Shown: piece by piece, positions 26,468 through 33,611 of the stretch | Layout of the letters: every line of letters starts with the position of its first letter | Numbering within the stretch: the stretch's first letter is position 1 | DNA from: JAEZDR01 sp039811185 | Lineage (GTDB): Bacteria > Bacteroidota > Bacteroidia > Chitinophagales > Chitinophagaceae | Length of the DNA: 64,000 nucleotides | Direction of reading: 5' to 3' | NCBI GenBank assembly: GCA_039811185.1 | Contig: JBDHYF010000002.1 | Span: forward strand, 124,001 to 188,000 | Notes under the pieces: model-generated | The model's input: the letters and a program-made list of their open reading frames with translations, nothing else | The model's database searches: none | Told to the model about the DNA's origin: nothing | Made by a program: the position numbers and the translations under genes

Positions 26468-27763
26468 ATGAAAAAATCGTTTTTTGCAATATTGCTTTCT
26501 TCGGCTTTACCGGTTTTATGCATGGGTCAGCGCCTTTCGTTACAAGAGGCCATCAATATTGCATTGAAAAATAACCTCGACATCCAAATCTCAAAAAATG
26601 ATATCGTCGCTGCGGAAACGGCAAATCATATCGGCATGGCCGGCGGACTCCCTTCTGTCAGCATCACAGCTACCGATAATCAGCAGCTTACTTCGGTAAA
26701 TCAGGAGCTGAACTCGGGTCAGAAAATATCAGGCAACTGGTCGTCCGGAAACACTTTAAACGTGGGCGTAACCGCATCGCAGTTGTTGTATAACGGAATG
26801 AAAGTGCAGACAACGAAGCAACGCCTTGAGGAAATTGAAAAGCTTAGCCGTGAACAGTTTAATGCCGATGTGCAGAATGTTGTGGCCGACGTGATGCGAC
26901 AATATTATTTGGTGGTGATGCAGCAGGGCTTTGCGAAAACGCTTGAGAATTCGTTAAGTACCGCCCGGCAAAGGTTGGAAATTGTGCGCACGAGAAAATC
27001 CGTTGGTGTTGCGAGCAATGTTGATTTGTATCAAACAGAAATCGATGTAAACAACATTAAACAACAACAACACCAGCAGGTGCTTTTGATTCAGCAAACG
27101 AAATCAGACCTCCTAAAATTGCTGAATTTAAGCAGCGATTCGGCCATCATCATTTCCGACACCATTGTTGTTGAAAAGCATTTTGATAAATCGGTTGTTG
27201 AAAATGCTTTTTTAAAAAATTATGCGGTAATAGCGGCCCAACAACAAATAAACATCAGCGCTTTAATTGAGAAAGAAGTGGCTTCTTTACGAATGCCGTC
27301 GCTGCGGCTTAACGGGGGTTTTAATTTTGGAAGAAGCCAGTCGGCGGGTCAGGTGTTGCTGAATCAAACCTATGGCCCTTTCATTGGTTTGTCGCTCAGC
27401 ATACCTATCTACAACGGCGGTGTTTACAAGCGCCAGCAAAGCATCGCAGCCATCGATACAAAAAATGCTTATCTGCAAAAAAGCAAGATCGAGAATGAAG
27501 TGCAGACGGCTGCCGTGAAGGCGCTGAATGCTTACGATAATTATCTTGCGCAGCTTACAATCGAGCAGGGTAATTATAAATTAGCCGATAGTCTGCTATA
27601 CTTAATTAACCAGCGGTATGTGCTCGGATACTCCAATATTTTGGAGGTGAAGGAGGCTGAAAACAGTTACATTAATGCAGGATACCGCCTTGTTAATTTG
27701 AGCTATGCACTCAAAACCGCAGAGATTGAAATGAGAAGAATCATGAACGATTTGAATTTTTAA
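26468..27763 (+). CDS. TolC-family outer-membrane efflux channel
   Basis: The ATG at 26468 is used; a TTG two codons upstream is unlikely. The 431-residue protein has a signal peptide (SFFAILLSSALPVLCMG) and two TolC repeats of about 200 residues with long heptad-rich helices. LSLQEAINIALKNNLDIQ opens the first repeat, and LKNYAVIAAQQQINISALIEK begins the second. LSLSIPIYNGGVYKR is a typical barrel strand. It completes the tripartite pump. kdsB follows after 16 nt and may be read through. Confidence 0.93.
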   Translation: MKKSFFAILLSSALPVLCMGQRLSLQEAINIALKNNLDIQISKNDIVAAETANHIGMAGGLPSVSITATDNQQLTSVNQELNSGQKISGNWSSGNTLNVGVTASQLLYNGMKVQTTKQRLEEIEKLSREQFNADVQNVVADVMRQYYLVVMQQGFAKTLENSLSTARQRLEIVRTRKSVGVASNVDLYQTEIDVNNIKQQQHQQVLLIQQTKSDLLKLLNLSSDSAIIISDTIVVEKHFDKSVVENAFLKNYAVIAAQQQINISALIEKEVASLRMPSLRLNGGFNFGRSQSAGQVLLNQTYGPFIGLSLSIPIYNGGVYKRQQSIAAIDTKNAYLQKSKIENEVQTAAVKALNAYDNYLAQLTIEQGNYKLADSLLYLINQRYVLGYSNILEVKEAENSYINAGYRLVNLSYALKTAEIEMRRIMNDLNF

Positions 27764-27779
27764 TTTGCATTTTTGGCGT

Positions 27780-28514
27780 ATGAAAAAAGTTGCTTTCATT
27801 CCTGCGCGTTTTGCTGCTTCCCGTTTTCCGGCCAAGCTGATGCAACCACTCGGCGAGAAATCGGTGATACGCCATACATACGATAATACGGTAAAGACAA
27901 ATTTGTTTGATGAAGTGGTGGTGGTAACCGATCATGAAATTATTTTTAATGAGATTGTGGGTCATGGCGGAAAGGCGATGATGAGCAAACGGCCGCACGA
28001 AAGCGGCAGCGACCGCATTGCAGAAGCTGTGCAGCATTACGATGCAGATATTGTGGTGAATGTGCAGGGCGATGAACCTTTTGTGCGTCGCGAGCCGCTG
28101 GAAAAGCTGCTGGAAGTATTTGAAAACGACGTTTCAAAAAAAGTACAGGTGGCGAGTTTGATGCAACTGATGACGGACAAGCAGCTAATAGAAGATCCGA
28201 ATTATGTGAAAGTTGTGGTAGATAAAAAGATGAATGCACTTTTGTTTAGCCGTGCAGTAGTGCCTTACCTCCGCGATACGACGGTGAAAACACATTATTA
28301 CGAGCATATTGGTGTGTACGCTTTTCGGAAGCAGGCTTTATTAAATTTTACTCAGTGGCCGATGTCGCCGCTGGAGGCCGCCGAAAAAATTGAGTGCCTC
28401 CGATACCTCGAAAATGGAGTAGGAGTTAAAATGGTTGCAGTGGACTATATGGGCGTGGAGATAGATACACCCGAAGACCTGGAAAACGCAAAGAAATACC
28501 TCGAAAACAGCTAA
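27780..28514 (+). CDS. kdsB: 3-deoxy-manno-octulosonate cytidylyltransferase (CMP-KDO synthetase)
   Basis: KdsB activates KDO with CTP for the inner core of lipopolysaccharide. The ATG at 27780 gives 244 residues; an upstream start at 27765 would add five residues with no family support. Motifs: IPARFAASRFPAKLM at residues 6-20, GSDRIAEA near residue 77, VNVQGDEPFV near residue 95 and the C-terminal EIDTPEDLENAK. It follows the efflux operon without a terminator. Its stop directly abuts the convergent carbonic anhydrase stop. Confidence 0.96.
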   Translation: MKKVAFIPARFAASRFPAKLMQPLGEKSVIRHTYDNTVKTNLFDEVVVVTDHEIIFNEIVGHGGKAMMSKRPHESGSDRIAEAVQHYDADIVVNVQGDEPFVRREPLEKLLEVFENDVSKKVQVASLMQLMTDKQLIEDPNYVKVVVDKKMNALLFSRAVVPYLRDTTVKTHYYEHIGVYAFRKQALLNFTQWPMSPLEAAEKIECLRYLENGVGVKMVAVDYMGVEIDTPEDLENAKKYLENS

Positions 28515-29150
28515 CTACAAATCTTCGTACACATAAAGGCTATCAATTTTTGTTTGGGGTGGCATGTCGAAAACCGGCTTTATTAAACCATTGTCGAGGC
28601 CGTAAACCCATCCATGTAAATGCGGGCGCTGATGATGTTTCCATGCTTTTTGAATGATGGATGTTTTTGCAAGATGAATCAGTTGTTCACGAACATTCAG
28701 CTCAACAAGGCGATCGCACTTTTGTTTTTCGTTTTCGATTGTATCGAGTTCGTTGGAGTGCAGGCGGTACACATCCTTAATGTTTCGAAGCCACATATTC
28801 AGCACCTGATTGTAATTTTTGTTGGTGAGTGCCGCGCCTACACCGCCACAACCGTAATGGCCGCAAACAATAACATGTTTTACTTCCAGATAAGTAACCG
28901 CATAATCCAGCACACTAAGCAGATTTACATCGGTATGAATAACGAGATTGGCAATGTTGCGGTGAACGAAAATTTCGCCCGGCTGTGTACCGGTAATTTC
29001 ATTTGCCGGCACGCGGCTGTCGCTACAGCCGATCCACATAAACTCCGGTTTCTGAATTTCGGACAGGTCGTTAAAATACTCCGGCTGAAGCTTTGTTTTG
29101 CGGCCGGCCCATTCCTTATTATTGTTCAATAATTTTTCAAATGATTTCAT
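28515..29150 (-). CDS. can: Beta-class carbonic anhydrase
   Basis: The enzyme interconverts CO2 and bicarbonate. The ATG at 29150 gives 211 residues. The zinc site is complete: C42 and D44 in GCSDSRVP, H98 and C101 in CGHYGCGG. R46 forms the usual Asp-Arg pair with D44. The positions match the Escherichia coli Can numbering. The gene stands alone on the minus strand, with a candidate promoter upstream and a terminator separating it from fabG. Confidence 0.96.
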   Translation of the reverse strand: MKSFEKLLNNNKEWAGRKTKLQPEYFNDLSEIQKPEFMWIGCSDSRVPANEITGTQPGEIFVHRNIANLVIHTDVNLLSVLDYAVTYLEVKHVIVCGHYGCGGVGAALTNKNYNQVLNMWLRNIKDVYRLHSNELDTIENEKQKCDRLVELNVREQLIHLAKTSIIQKAWKHHQRPHLHGWVYGLDNGLIKPVFDMPPQTKIDSLYVYEDL

Positions 29151-29170
29151 GATGTGCAAGTTGAACACGA

Positions 29171-29201
29171 CAAAGGAAGGATTTTTTGAAAAAGCCGCAA
29201 A
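29171..29201 (-). promoter_or_regulatory. Candidate promoter of can
   Basis: On the minus strand TTTG (29201-29198) is followed after exactly 19 nt by TTCCTTTG (29178-29171), matching TTTG-N19-TAnnTTTG with one mismatch (A to T). The ATG lies 20 nt further downstream. Confidence 0.5.
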
Positions 29202-29213
29202 CTTTAGTAGGCA

Positions 29214-29246
29214 TAAAAAAAGTCAGCACCGGTTTGGGAAGCTGAC
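29214..29246 (-). terminator. Intrinsic terminator downstream of fabG
   Basis: On the minus strand GTCAGC (29246-29241) pairs with GCTGAC (29227-29222), followed by a seven-T run. On the plus strand the same hairpin is followed by ATTTTTT, so it could work both ways. It separates fabG (ending at 29270) from can. Confidence 0.75.
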
Positions 29247-29269
29247 ATTTTTTAAACGGTAAACAACCG

Positions 29270-30025
29270 CTAAATATTTAATCCACCGCATACGCTTAAC
29301 ACCTGACCCGTAACATACCGTCCCATATCGCTGGCGAGGTACAAAACCGCATTAGCAATGTCTTCGCCTTTGCCAAAACTTCCTAGCGGAATTTTTTTCA
29401 GAAAATCCGCCGCTGCTTCGCCATCTTTCAAATAGTCTGTCATGTCGGTTTCTACAAAGCCGGGTGCAATAGCATTGCACCGGATGTTACGGCTGCCCAA
29501 CTCGTGCGCAACAGATTTTGTAAAGCCGATAATTCCTGCTTTAGACGCCGCATAACTTGTTTGTCCGGCATTTCCTCTAACGCCAATAATAGAGCTCATG
29601 TTGATGATGCTTCCGTTCTTGGCTTTCATCATCGGACGGATAACCTGCTTCGTCATATTAAACACACTCTTTAAGTTTGTGTTCATCACGTCGTCCCATT
29701 GTTCCTCGGTTAAACGCAGTAATAAATTGTCCTTACTGATGCCTGCGTTGTTTACTAAAATGTCAATCGACCCAAAGTCTTTGATTATCTCTGTTACAAG
29801 CGATTCGCAATCGGAAAAATTAGCCGCATTGCTTTTGTATGATTTTACTTTGATGCCTTTGGCACTCCAGTTTGCTTCAATTTTTGCGGAACGTTCGGCG
29901 CTTCGATCGCTCACATAAGTAAACGCAACACTACATCCGTTTTCGGCCAGTTTGTTTACAATGGCTTCTCCGATTCCGCGACTTCCGCCTGTAACAATGG
30001 CAACTTTGTTTTCGAGTAGATTCAT
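29270..30025 (-). CDS. fabG: 3-oxoacyl-[acyl-carrier-protein] reductase
   Basis: FabG reduces 3-ketoacyl-ACP with NADPH in fatty acid elongation. The 251-residue classical SDR has TGGSRGIGEAI at residues 12-22, NNAG near residue 91, the catalytic serine in NMSSIIGVRGN, the catalytic YAASK near residue 158 and the PGFVETDM segment near residue 189. Length and motifs fit FabG well, although other SDRs are close. It is transcribed alone, with a TAnnTTTG box upstream and a terminator behind. Confidence 0.92.
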   Translation of the reverse strand: MNLLENKVAIVTGGSRGIGEAIVNKLAENGCSVAFTYVSDRSAERSAKIEANWSAKGIKVKSYKSNAANFSDCESLVTEIIKDFGSIDILVNNAGISKDNLLLRLTEEQWDDVMNTNLKSVFNMTKQVIRPMMKAKNGSIINMSSIIGVRGNAGQTSYAASKAGIIGFTKSVAHELGSRNIRCNAIAPGFVETDMTDYLKDGEAAADFLKKIPLGSFGKGEDIANAVLYLASDMGRYVTGQVLSVCGGLNI

Positions 30026-30041
30026 ACAAAAAGTATTTCGA

Positions 30042-30049
30042 CAAATGTA
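30042..30049 (-). promoter_or_regulatory. Candidate -7 promoter element of fabG
   Basis: On the minus strand this reads TACATTTG, a full TAnnTTTG match 16 nt before the fabG ATG. The -33 position lacks a clear TTTG. Confidence 0.42.
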
Positions 30050-30075
30050 AGGAAGACAGTTTCAGAAAGTGCATT

Positions 30076-30504
30076 TTACCGTTTACGGCTGATGTTGCAA
30101 CTACGGCAAATTCCGCTGATGAGCATGTTTGTTTGCTTTGCTACAAATCCTTTTTGCAGTTGCATTTCGGGAATCGTGAGCTCATCCATACAAAACATAT
30201 TGGTGCAGCTGTCGCAAAAAAAATGCACGTGCTTATCCTGATGTTGGCCGTCGCTGCATTCATGGCGGCAAAGGGCGTATCGAACCGAATTATCGATAGC
30301 CGGAATAGAATGAATGATGCCTTTTTCAACAAAGGTTTGCAGTGTGCGGTAAATGGTTACGCGGTCAAAATCGTTTCCGGTAAGTTTTTCAATATCATTG
30401 TGCGCCAGGGCAGAAGTTGCATCAAGAAACAAAGTGAGAATTTGTTTGCGGCTTTCGGTGACGCTTAGTTGAGATCGTTTCAAAATATCATCAATTTCTT
30501 CCAT
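30076..30504 (-). CDS. Fur-family metal-responsive repressor (Zur-like)
   Basis: The 142-residue protein has a winged-helix DNA-binding domain (about residues 1-80, with DFDRVTIYRTLQTFVEKGII) and a C-terminal dimerisation domain. The structural zinc site is formed by CDSC (C97, C100) and CRSC (C133, C136); H92 and H94 in DKHVHFFC fit the regulatory metal site. Its start overlaps the SCO1 gene by 14 nt, so the two are one operon. The facing merC gene has a 17-bp palindrome within its promoter. That context favours zinc (Zur) over iron, but the metal cannot be settled from sequence. Confidence 0.9.
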   Translation of the reverse strand: MEEIDDILKRSQLSVTESRKQILTLFLDATSALAHNDIEKLTGNDFDRVTIYRTLQTFVEKGIIHSIPAIDNSVRYALCRHECSDGQHQDKHVHFFCDSCTNMFCMDELTIPEMQLQKGFVAKQTNMLISGICRSCNISRKR

Positions 30505-31117
30505 TGCCCTCTTCCTTTAATAAGAATTTCACTTTTTCTATCAGCAAATTCACTTCTTCTTTCTTCAGTCCGTCGAAAATTTGACTTCTTACCTGCCCGT
30601 GCCGGTCAACAATGGCGAAAAACTGCGTGTGCAAAAATTGGTCGTTGATATCTTTAAAATTGTTCTTCGGATCGTCGAGCAAATAATTGTTTCTTGCAGA
30701 AAAATACAGACTGTCTTTTCTGCCGGTGAGCAAATGCCATTTTGCGGTATTGATTTTCATGCTGTCGGCAAACACTTTCAGGCGCGCCACGCTGTCGGTT
30801 TCGGGATCAGATGTATGTGCAACAATTTGAAAGTCGGGCTCATTTTTAAACACTTCGTAAACCGTCCGCATGTTGTTGTTCATCTTCGGGCAGATGCCTT
30901 TGCAGGTGGTAAAGAAATACTCAATTACGCTGATTTTTCCTTCAAGGTCTTTTTCGGTAAAAGGTTTTCCATCCTGAGTAACAAAGCTGAAGGGCTTCAC
31001 GTTGTTCAGCACGGCGGGTTGTTCTTTATAGTTATCGGTGCCATAAAAGGTGAGCACTAAAAACAACATAAGCAGTGCTATAAAAAATAGAGTGTATCCA
31101 AAAAGTTTTTTACGCAT
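30491..31117 (-). CDS. SCO1/SenC family copper-binding thioredoxin-fold protein
   Basis: SCO proteins deliver copper to cytochrome oxidase or act as thiol reductants outside the inner membrane. The ATG at 31117 gives 208 residues with one N-terminal membrane anchor (residues 7-25). The copper site is CKGIC (C72, C76) with H164 in DQFLHTQFF. SDPETDSVARL is family-typical. A longer frame from 31210 would add 31 residues across the intergenic region. It overlaps the Fur-family gene downstream by 14 nt, linking copper handling with metal-dependent repression. Confidence 0.93.
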   Translation of the reverse strand: MRKKLFGYTLFFIALLMLFLVLTFYGTDNYKEQPAVLNNVKPFSFVTQDGKPFTEKDLEGKISVIEYFFTTCKGICPKMNNNMRTVYEVFKNEPDFQIVAHTSDPETDSVARLKVFADSMKINTAKWHLLTGRKDSLYFSARNNYLLDDPKNNFKDINDQFLHTQFFAIVDRHGQVRSQIFDGLKKEEVNLLIEKVKFLLKEEGNGRN

Positions 31118-31137
31118 TTCTATAAGGCTAATCGGTT

Positions 31138-31145
31138 CAAAATTA
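31138..31145 (-). promoter_or_regulatory. Candidate -7 promoter element of the SCO1-fur operon
   Basis: On the minus strand this reads TAATTTTG, a full TAnnTTTG match, 20 nt before the SCO1 ATG at 31117. Only TTTC is present at the -33 spacing. The palindrome at 31194-31210 lies about 50 nt upstream of this box. Confidence 0.42.
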
Positions 31146-31192
31146 ATTAAAGCGAAAGGGCAAAGAAAGCAATTAACAAAGCAGTAAAAAAA

Positions 31193-31223
31193 TTTGCAAC
31201 AATGTTGCAATTATATATTTTTG
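31193..31223 (+). promoter_or_regulatory. Promoter of the merC gene
   Basis: TTTG (31193-31196) and TATTTTTG (31216-31223) are separated by exactly 19 nt, a full match to the Bacteroidota consensus. The predicted start site, 5 nt after the box, coincides with the A of the merC ATG at 31228, so the transcript may be leaderless. The spacer contains most of a perfect palindrome. Confidence 0.72.
31194..31210. promoter_or_regulatory. 17-bp perfect palindrome, candidate Fur/Zur operator
   Basis: TTGCAACA (31194-31201), a central A, and TGTTGCAA (31203-31210) form a perfect inverted repeat. It overlaps the -33 element and fills the spacer of the merC promoter, an ideal position for repression. A Fur-family gene is in the divergent operon. 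Size and symmetry fit Fur/Zur boxes; binding is inferred. Confidence 0.65.
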
Positions 31224-31227
31224 CCGA

Positions 31228-31614
31228 ATGAGAGTTAATTGGGATGCGCTCGGAATTTCTGCTTCTCTTGCCTGCGCCATACATTGTGCGTTGCTACCGC
31301 TTTTTTTAACCAGTTTGCCGGTTCTTGGTATAGAAATTATTGACAACGCTGCATTTGAGTACACCATGATTTTTATTGCGGCCGCCATCGGGTTTTACTC
31401 ATTGATACACGGATACCTAAAGCACCATCATAAGTTTTTTCCGGTAGTTGTGTTTGCTGCGGGCGTGGCTTGTTTGTTTGGGAAACAAATATGGCATCAA
31501 CAGCAACTCTTCTTTTTAATTCCCGCTGTTGTGCTGATAGTGAGCGCCCATTTTTTTAATTACCGTATGTGCAAGAAGGCCAACCATTGCCATGTTGAAG
31601 ACTGTAGTCATTAA
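31228..31614 (+). CDS. MerC-domain membrane protein
   Basis: The 128-residue protein has four predicted membrane helices and the MerC signature ACAIHCALLP with C16, H19 and C20 in the first helix. Its tail is rich in metal ligands (CKKANHCHVEDCSH). MerC was first described as a mercury importer, but Bacteroidota homologues often sit beside Zur/Fur genes and are suspected to carry zinc or another metal. Facing a Fur-family gene and having a palindrome in the promoter, it is most likely a metal transporter induced by scarcity. Confidence 0.87.
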   Translation: MRVNWDALGISASLACAIHCALLPLFLTSLPVLGIEIIDNAAFEYTMIFIAAAIGFYSLIHGYLKHHHKFFPVVVFAAGVACLFGKQIWHQQQLFFLIPAVVLIVSAHFFNYRMCKKANHCHVEDCSH

Positions 31615-31698
31615 CAAAAGGCATATTATTTTATTTGACGGTTCGGCCGATTGCGTTGCTGTAGAAACACTTATCACAAAACAAAATCGCAAAAAAAG

Positions 31699-31729
31699 TT
31701 TGCAGTTGTTAAAATGTTTTCTAAGTTTA
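31699..31729 (+). promoter_or_regulatory. Candidate promoter of the chaperone-usher-like operon
   Basis: TTTG (31699-31702), a 19-nt spacer and TAAGTTTA (31722-31729) match TTTG-N19-TAnnTTTG with one mismatch in the last base. The chaperone ATG is 24 nt after the box. The 139-nt region before the gene shows no other feature. Confidence 0.55.
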
Positions 31730-31753
31730 CGCTGTCCTAAACCAATATCCTGA

Positions 31754-32584
31754 ATGACAAGCTCAAAACTGCTGTTGTTTTCTTTCCTCTTTTTACCTCT
31801 AATTGTTTTCTCTCAAACGGATTCTTCATCAGCCGGAGTGGCTGTTACGCCGAGTACGCTGAGGTTTAATGCCAAGCCCGGTACTACCCAAACCAAAACA
31901 ATTAAAATTCATAACGACACAAAGAGCACTAAGAAATTTCAGATTAAGTTTAACGACTTTGGCGAAATTTCCGACGAAGGGAAAGGGATTAACGCTGCTG
32001 CCGGAAGTAAATATGCGCTTTCAAAATGGGTAACCGTTTCGCCCACTTATCTTGAAGTGCCTGCTTCGCAAAGCAAGTCGCTCACCGTTACTTTAAATGT
32101 TCCCAACGACGATAGCGCAGCCATTGCAGCATGGACCATGATTATCATTGACCAGGTTACTGACAGGAAGCCGATGGAGGTGAGCAATCCCGACAAAAAC
32201 ACCTTGGGCTTAGGAATCTATCAGGGAATTGGATTTGGAATATATGTGTATCAAAATCCTCCCAACGTTATCAGCAATCACGTAGAAATTAAAGCGTTGA
32301 AGTTTGACAAAAGCGGCGGCACAAACAAAATTGTAATGAGTGCCCGAAACATTGGCGATGGCATTGGTTTTTGCAGCTATTATCTGGAGCTTACCAACCT
32401 GAACAGCGGTAAAACGGATAAGCTGAATGTGCGGAGGTTTACACTGCTGCCCGGCTATACGAGGAACTTCAAATTTGATCTTCCGTCTTTTTTGGCAAAA
32501 GGGAAATATTCAGGTGCTGCCGTGCTGGATTTTGGAAGTAAGGACGACATAGAAACCGCCGAAATAGAATTCGAAATCAACTAA
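31754..32584 (+). CDS. Periplasmic PapD-like pilus chaperone homologue
   Basis: The 276-residue protein has a signal peptide (LLLFSFLFLPLIVFSQ) and two immunoglobulin-like domains, about residues 28-150 and 155-276. The N-terminal domain reads VAVTPSTLRFNAKPG, then TIKIHNDTKSTKKFQIKF, and WVTVSPTYLEVPASQSKSLT, a strand pattern like PapD/COG3121 chaperones. The second domain includes GIGFGIYVYQN and ends in IEFEIN. In chaperone-usher systems such proteins cap pilin subunits in the periplasm by donor-strand complementation. Overall identity to classical chaperones looks low. It heads a group with two pilin-like genes and an usher-like gene. A DUF916-like cell-surface role is an alternative. Confidence 0.65.
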   Translation: MTSSKLLLFSFLFLPLIVFSQTDSSSAGVAVTPSTLRFNAKPGTTQTKTIKIHNDTKSTKKFQIKFNDFGEISDEGKGINAAAGSKYALSKWVTVSPTYLEVPASQSKSLTVTLNVPNDDSAAIAAWTMIIIDQVTDRKPMEVSNPDKNTLGLGIYQGIGFGIYVYQNPPNVISNHVEIKALKFDKSGGTNKIVMSARNIGDGIGFCSYYLELTNLNSGKTDKLNVRRFTLLPGYTRNFKFDLPSFLAKGKYSGAAVLDFGSKDDIETAEIEFEIN

Positions 32585-32684
32585 AACTTTTAACCCACTA
32601 TTCATAACCTAAACCAAAACAAGAACAAACTCACAGCTGTTAAAAAGATGTGTGTTGAAAAAAAATCCATCAAAGTTTTATTCC

Positions 32685-32699
32685 TGTTTCAGTGAAACA
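32685..32699. promoter_or_regulatory. 15-bp palindrome upstream of the first pilin-like gene
   Basis: TGTTTCA (32685-32691), G, TGAAACA (32693-32699) is a perfect inverted repeat in the 193-nt leader region between the chaperone and the first subunit gene. The one-base centre cannot form a hairpin loop, so a DNA-binding protein site is the more likely reading. No clear TAnnTTTG box is found in this leader. Confidence 0.35.
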
Positions 32700-32777
32700 C
32701 AGAGTAAGCGCCTGATTTCCGGGCTTAGTTGAGGAAAAAAATTATCCAAAAAAACCAATTTAATTAAAATTCAAATC

Positions 32778-33554
32778 ATGAAAAAGATTTTCAAACCATT
32801 AGCAGTAGTTGCTGCTTTAGCCCTTAGTACGTCTTCATTTGCTCAGTTGCAAGACGAAAAAAACGTAACCATTACCATGGACCTTCAGCCCATTTTGCAG
32901 CTAAACATGCAAGGTGCTGAGAACGTTGATTTTGTTTTCGACAAAATTTCCCAATACATTGGCGGTATCACTAAATACGGCGCTACACAGCTTACGGTAA
33001 GCTCTACAGTAGCTTGGGACTTGTATGCTGTTGGACACTCCACAAACGGCATTAATAATTTCTGGGACCAGGCGGCAACTTATGGCGGAACTGCTGATCC
33101 GCTTGCAGTAGACAACCTTCCGATTTCATTGCTGGAGCTTCATCAAAACCATGCAAATCCGGGTACGTTTACAACGCCTCCAACCGGTAACTGGAGAGAT
33201 TACAGCGCTGCATTTACGCTTGCTACAGGTACTGTTGCATCAGGCCAAAACTCAATCTATGCAAACGTGAATCCGTATACAACTCCAACAATTGCCGACA
33301 AGTATATCGCCGGTCATGCCGGAACGGATAACTACATGAACGGTGGATCTTATCTTACACAAACCAACCCCGTTAACAACTTTAAGTACATCATCGACTA
33401 TCGTATTGTTCCGGGTTTGCCTGCTTCTTTCCCTTGGGCCGGCAGCAACGTTGGTATCCCTGAAGATTTACAGTCTGTAAACGGAACCGGTTCTTATGCA
33501 CAAGCCGGTATTTACACCATGAACGTGAAATATGTTCTGACTGAAAACCAATAG
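32778..33554 (+). CDS. Secreted pilin-like subunit, first paralogue
   Basis: The 258-residue protein has a signal peptide (FKPLAVVAALALSTSSFAQ). Near residue 55 it has VDFVFDKISQYIGGI, which recurs with few changes in the next gene, and its last strand reads AGIYTMNVKYVLTENQ. The closing glycine-tyrosine strand resembles the C-terminal donor-strand region of spore-coat-U and chaperone-usher pilins. The protein is beta-rich and has no T9SS sorting domain. It has an 193-nt leader and a terminator-like hairpin behind it, consistent with a strongly expressed major subunit. I recognise no named family. Confidence 0.7.
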   Translation: MKKIFKPLAVVAALALSTSSFAQLQDEKNVTITMDLQPILQLNMQGAENVDFVFDKISQYIGGITKYGATQLTVSSTVAWDLYAVGHSTNGINNFWDQAATYGGTADPLAVDNLPISLLELHQNHANPGTFTTPPTGNWRDYSAAFTLATGTVASGQNSIYANVNPYTTPTIADKYIAGHAGTDNYMNGGSYLTQTNPVNNFKYIIDYRIVPGLPASFPWAGSNVGIPEDLQSVNGTGSYAQAGIYTMNVKYVLTENQ

Positions 33555-33562
33555 TTTTTTCT

Positions 33563-33597
33563 AAAAGAGAGGCTGTCGATGATGGCCTCTCTTTTTA
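33563..33597 (+). terminator. Intrinsic terminator or attenuator between the two subunit genes
   Basis: AAAAGAGAGGC (33563-33573) pairs perfectly with GCCTCTCTTTT (33585-33595) around an 11-nt loop, with a T-run in the 3' arm. It begins 9 nt after the first subunit's stop. Two ATG codons of the following reading frame lie in the loop. It should reduce transcription into the downstream subunit, usher and FKBP genes. Confidence 0.8.
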
Positions 33598-33611
33598 ATA
33601 ACATTTGTCTC

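Noticed and set aside
31228..31614. Mercury-resistance locus
   Set aside because: Only a MerC-domain protein is present; no merR, merT, merP or merA is nearby, and the Fur-family neighbour points to metal homeostasis.
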